DNA of 64,000 nucleotides, taken from Fibrella aquatilis (GTDB lineage Bacteria; Bacteroidota; Bacteroidia; Cytophagales; Spirosomataceae). Positions 61,487 to 64,000 of this stretch are shown here, one piece after another. Within the stretch, counting starts at the first letter, position 1, and the number at the start of each line of letters is the position of its first letter. The DNA lies in contig NZ_JAFMYU010000011.1 of NCBI RefSeq assembly GCF_017353255.1, positions 62,001 through 126,000 of the forward strand. Reading direction: 5' to 3'. The position numbers and the translations under genes are program-made. A model generated the notes under the pieces. It saw only the letters and a list, made by a program, of their open reading frames with translations, was not told where the DNA came from and ran no database searches.

Positions 61487-62401
61487 CTACCGCGTGGGGG
61501 TAATCACACCTTTGTCGATCACCGACAGCTGATCGCCCTGTAGCGACAGACCCTTTATTTCCAGCACGTGGTTGGCTAGGATGAACGTGTAGCCCTGCTC
61601 CAGATTGCCCTCGGCCAGCAGTTTGTTGACGGGCTTACCCGCCTCAAGCAGTTCAACCCTGGCCGCCCGCGTGTTGTAGGGCAAGCCGGGAACGGTTGTC
61701 ACCAGCACCTGAACGGGACTACCCAGCACCGACGTGGTGGTTTGCCGGTATTCGTTGGCCAGCAAGCTCAGGTGAAACCGTGTTTTGTCGGGGTCGGGGT
61801 ATGTCCAGCCAGTGTTGTAAGGAATGGGCTTAACAGAAACCGTTCGCTGTATAATCCGTTGACCGTCAAACGCTTCTACCTGTACTGAAACGGCGGGCAG
61901 GGTGTCGAACACGGCGTGGATAGTGTTGTCGTAGAAACCGTCGGCCCGTTTCGGAATCTGGGTTAGGGTCATGGGGTAGGTGAATACCTTGTCGTCGCCG
62001 AAGTCGTGGTTGTTGTTGGCATCGACGATCAGCACCCGCTGCCCCGCTGCGTTGGTGCCCACCAGCGTATTGATCTGTTGGCGGAGGGGTTTGCGGCTGA
62101 GGTAGATGGTGTCGGAACCCACCTGCCGCTTTTTCAGCGTCCATTCGGCCTCGCTCAGTTCGCCGCGCAAAAACGATTCGTAGGCCGCCTGTCCCGCCAC
62201 GGTGTTGGCCAACCGCAGGACCTTCTCGGTCAGGTTGGTAGGTACGCCCCGGAAGCCGGACAAGTCGTTGGATTGCCCCGTCCCGACCTGATGATACCGT
62301 TTTGGCGGTGCGGCATTGACAATATCGAGGGGTATGGTGATGGTTGTCTGCGCCAAGGCAGCGGTGGTCAACAGCCACGGAAGGGCAAAAAGGAGTTTCA
62401 T
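61487..62401 (-). CDS. Secreted hypothetical protein
   Basis: The 304 residues begin with a signal peptide (MKLLFALPWLLTTAALAQ). I do not recognise the family. The mature part is beta-rich, with LIVDANNNHDFGDDKVFTYP, a calcium-loop-like DxNxNxDFxDD element, and VPGLPYNTRAARVELLEAGKP. A role as a periplasmic substrate-binding or signalling domain is possible, but unsupported. It lies 61 bases upstream of the acylase gene in the same orientation and is likely co-transcribed with it. Confidence 0.75.
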   Translation of the reverse strand: MKLLFALPWLLTTAALAQTTITIPLDIVNAAPPKRYHQVGTGQSNDLSGFRGVPTNLTEKVLRLANTVAGQAAYESFLRGELSEAEWTLKKRQVGSDTIYLSRKPLRQQINTLVGTNAAGQRVLIVDANNNHDFGDDKVFTYPMTLTQIPKRADGFYDNTIHAVFDTLPAVSVQVEAFDGQRIIQRTVSVKPIPYNTGWTYPDPDKTRFHLSLLANEYRQTTTSVLGSPVQVLVTTVPGLPYNTRAARVELLEAGKPVNKLLAEGNLEQGYTFILANHVLEIKGLSLQGDQLSVIDKGVITPTR

Positions 62402-62600
62402 ACAGCCGACGTTTAGTTTGTTAGCAAGATGCTAAACCAAAGATCATTACATAAGTAACTACAGACTAACGCATTAACATTTATTAACTGGCTGGTAACG
62501 AGCGATGTGCATGGCTCGGCTCTTAAACTCGCTTTAGCCGATAACTGTGCAGGATAGTGATCTGCTCAAATGATACCTGTTGAAGGAAACGGCCGCAGAG

Positions 62601-63106
62601 CTAAATGACTTGATCCAGATTGAAAATTGTCTGTACGTTCCGTTCCGTCAATGTATGATGAAACGTGTCAATAGTTTTATCCGTCCAGTTTTCATCGTAT
62701 GCATCAAGCTCAAGTCCTACACAAAAATATATCTCGCTTTTTTGTTTAGTCTTTATTCTAACATAGTTGCTATCAAATATACCAAAGAGGTAATGCCATT
62801 TGTGGTTTGTCTTATCAATCACTATATACTCAATATCGCTTAAATTATACGATGTAAGACGCCGGAATGGAAAATTTGGATTTGCTACTATTAGCTTATC
62901 TTGAGTTAAAGCAAAACTGTTGTTTAAATAAGCATAAATTAGATAACCACATACGAACAAAACTGCGACCAGTGATAATACTTAGGAAAACAAAATAGCC
63001 ATATAATGCCACCCGACTGTACCAAAAACATAACGAGCAATACAGGCCAAATGGCAATTGGACTGTAGTAAATATCACTATCTGTCAAACCACGAGCAAC
63101 TAGCAT
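62601..63106 (-). pseudogene. Frameshifted small membrane protein gene
   Basis: From ATG 63106 the minus strand reads MLVARGLTDSDIYYSPIAI with a helix WPVLLVMFLVQSGGIIWLF. The frame then closes near 62943, while another frame continues with LVAVLFVCGYLIYAYL, NSFALTQDKLIVANPNFPFRRLTSYNLSDIEYIVID and more, to a stop at 62601. Together they form a plausible two-helix membrane protein with a PH-like C-terminal domain, broken by at least one net frameshift between about 62960 and 63000. It is either a pseudogene or a base-call error. The region is AT-rich. Confidence 0.65.
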
Positions 63107-63308
63107 GTTGTCAACTCGTTTGTCTTGATGTTCATGTTGCCGGGAAAGAACATTGTAACTTTTGGCTTTTACAGTAATGATTGTGCTTTATCACCTCAAT
63201 TTTAATTTCATATGCTCATATACGTCCTGTCAGAGAAAGCCCTGATAAGTTTAGTGAGCTACAGGTTACCCTTATCTTCAGCAAATAGTATAAAAGCAGA
63301 GTCAGTTG

Positions 63309-64000
63309 TTAGCTAGCCGATGCAATTTTCTGTTGCACTTTCCTAACGAAACTGATAGATACTTCTGCAATTTCGGCTACTTGTTCTATCGTGAGCGACA
63401 CACCATTTTTGCTAAGCAGATTGGTCACAACCCTTTCTTTGGTTTTGCTTACTCCACGCATATAGAGGGCATCACGTTCTTCGCTGATGTAGGGAGCAAT
63501 GCTATCCATGACCTTTTCTAGTTTGTTCTCCAAGTTACGCAACTGCACTAATACGCGCAACTGCTGAACGTAACGTTGTAACGTGAGTGCCGTGTCAGAG
63601 GTTTCTTCTAGGCGAGCCAGATCTGCTGAAGTACAGCTTCCTTCTTGGTGCCTTTGAAATCGGCCAGTACGCTCAAAACAATCTCCTGGGGCTTGTCAGA
63701 CGTTAAAAAAGCCTTGTAATCAAGCTGTTTGAACGGGATTAGCTTGAAGCTAAACTGAAATGGCGGGCTGTTGAGAAAAGTGGTCATCGTAGGAAAACCG
63801 CGACCTAGATAAATGACAAATTGCCGAACAGGTAGCTTGTATTTACGGGCTAACATGACGTAATACTCAGCCATACGATAGATCATTTCTTCTTCATTGG
63901 CTACCTGGAATTCGATCTGCAAGATGAATGTGTCTCCTGTCTCGTCTGTCACCTTCTTGAGTACATCGGGCTTACGCTCTTTGGTATGCTGAACGTCGTC
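63309..64000 (-). pseudogene. Rpn/PD-(D/E)XK transposase-like gene, frameshifted, 5' end off the right edge
   Basis: Two reading frames join into one protein. The upstream frame enters from the right edge with DVQHTKERKPDVLKK and TFILQIEFQVANEEEM, a PD..ExQ nuclease core, then AEYYVMLARKYKLPVRQFVIYLG, and stops near 63608. The downstream frame starts just before that with LARLEETSDTAL and ends KVQQKIASAS at 63309. This is the layout of the Rpn/PDDEXK-nuclease transposase-like family common in Bacteroidota. A net one-base shift separates the halves, so the gene is probably inactive. Confidence 0.75.

Noticed and set aside
62940-63000. Programmed ribosomal frameshift in the membrane-protein gene
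   Set aside because: No X-XXY-YYZ slippery heptamer or clear downstream structure was seen; decay or sequence error is simpler.
1-64000. tRNA, rRNA, CRISPR arrays and complete insertion sequences
   Set aside because: Intergenic regions were read for GGTTCGAATCC-type T-arms, regular spaced repeats and transposase motifs; none was found apart from the broken Rpn-type gene at the right edge.

Overview
The window looks like a chromosomal segment of a Bacteroidota bacterium, most likely a Cytophagales member of the Spirosoma/Fibrella type. Supporting signs are a GldG gliding-motility gene, an alpha-amylase with a type IX secretion (T9SS) C-terminal sorting domain, a SusB-like GH97 glucosidase, TAnnTTTG-type -7 promoter elements, weak or absent Shine-Dalgarno sequences, and a zinc-less ribosomal protein L36. 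Most genes have a GC content somewhat above 50 percent, broken by several AT-rich patches that look acquired. No rRNA, tRNA or CRISPR array was seen. The genus is an inference from gene content.

Layout. 1-5300: end of the ribosomal/alpha operon on the + strand (secY 3' end, map, infA, rpmJ, rpsM, rpsK, rpsD, rpoA, rplQ), with L17 carrying a long Ala-rich and helix-hairpin-helix extension. 5386-10940: carA, an AT-rich two-gene cassette, gldG, dnaN and a VOC-fold protein, with three clear intrinsic terminators. 11150-16200: an ABC exporter (ATPase, then a permease fused to an M1-type peptidase) split by a four-helix-bundle gene of the 23S-rRNA intervening-sequence family, which is flanked by 24-bp inverted heptad repeats. 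16225-23043: a MarR regulator divergent from a VOC gene, then a TolC-adaptor-RND efflux operon on the minus strand. 23250-34625: starch genes (GH97, secreted GH13), psd, glutamate dehydrogenase, a DksA-like protein, a metallophosphoesterase and an M14 carboxypeptidase.

34729-42621: a four-gene type I restriction-modification operon on the minus strand, in the order hsdM, DUF1016/YhcG-like nuclease, hsdS, hsdR. 42793-43661: DoxX-like and PhnB-like genes. 44154-45482: a small beta-rich protein followed by an aerolysin/ETX-MTX2-like pore-forming protein, neither with a signal peptide. 45585-48988: a convergent operon with two SPFH/prohibitin-type proteins, a TerB-like protein, a secreted protein and a predicted outer-membrane barrel. 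49087-56492: a two-component system, an exported carbonic anhydrase with a DUF2490 protein, and a seven-PAS histidine kinase. 57037-62401: a DUF3494 (ice-binding-like) multidomain surface protein, a penicillin-acylase-family hydrolase and an unrecognised secreted protein. 62600-64000: AT-rich, with two frameshifted genes, the second running off the right edge.

A recurring theme is long, perfect or near-perfect inverted repeats of unrelated sequence at gene ends (20515, 25316, 29112, 34655, 42727, 45512, 58967). Several are at convergent junctions and some include the stop codons. The best candidates for something undescribed are the inverted-repeat-bounded four-helix-bundle insertion in the ABC operon, the pore-former pair facing the SPFH/TerB operon, and the palindrome population itself.
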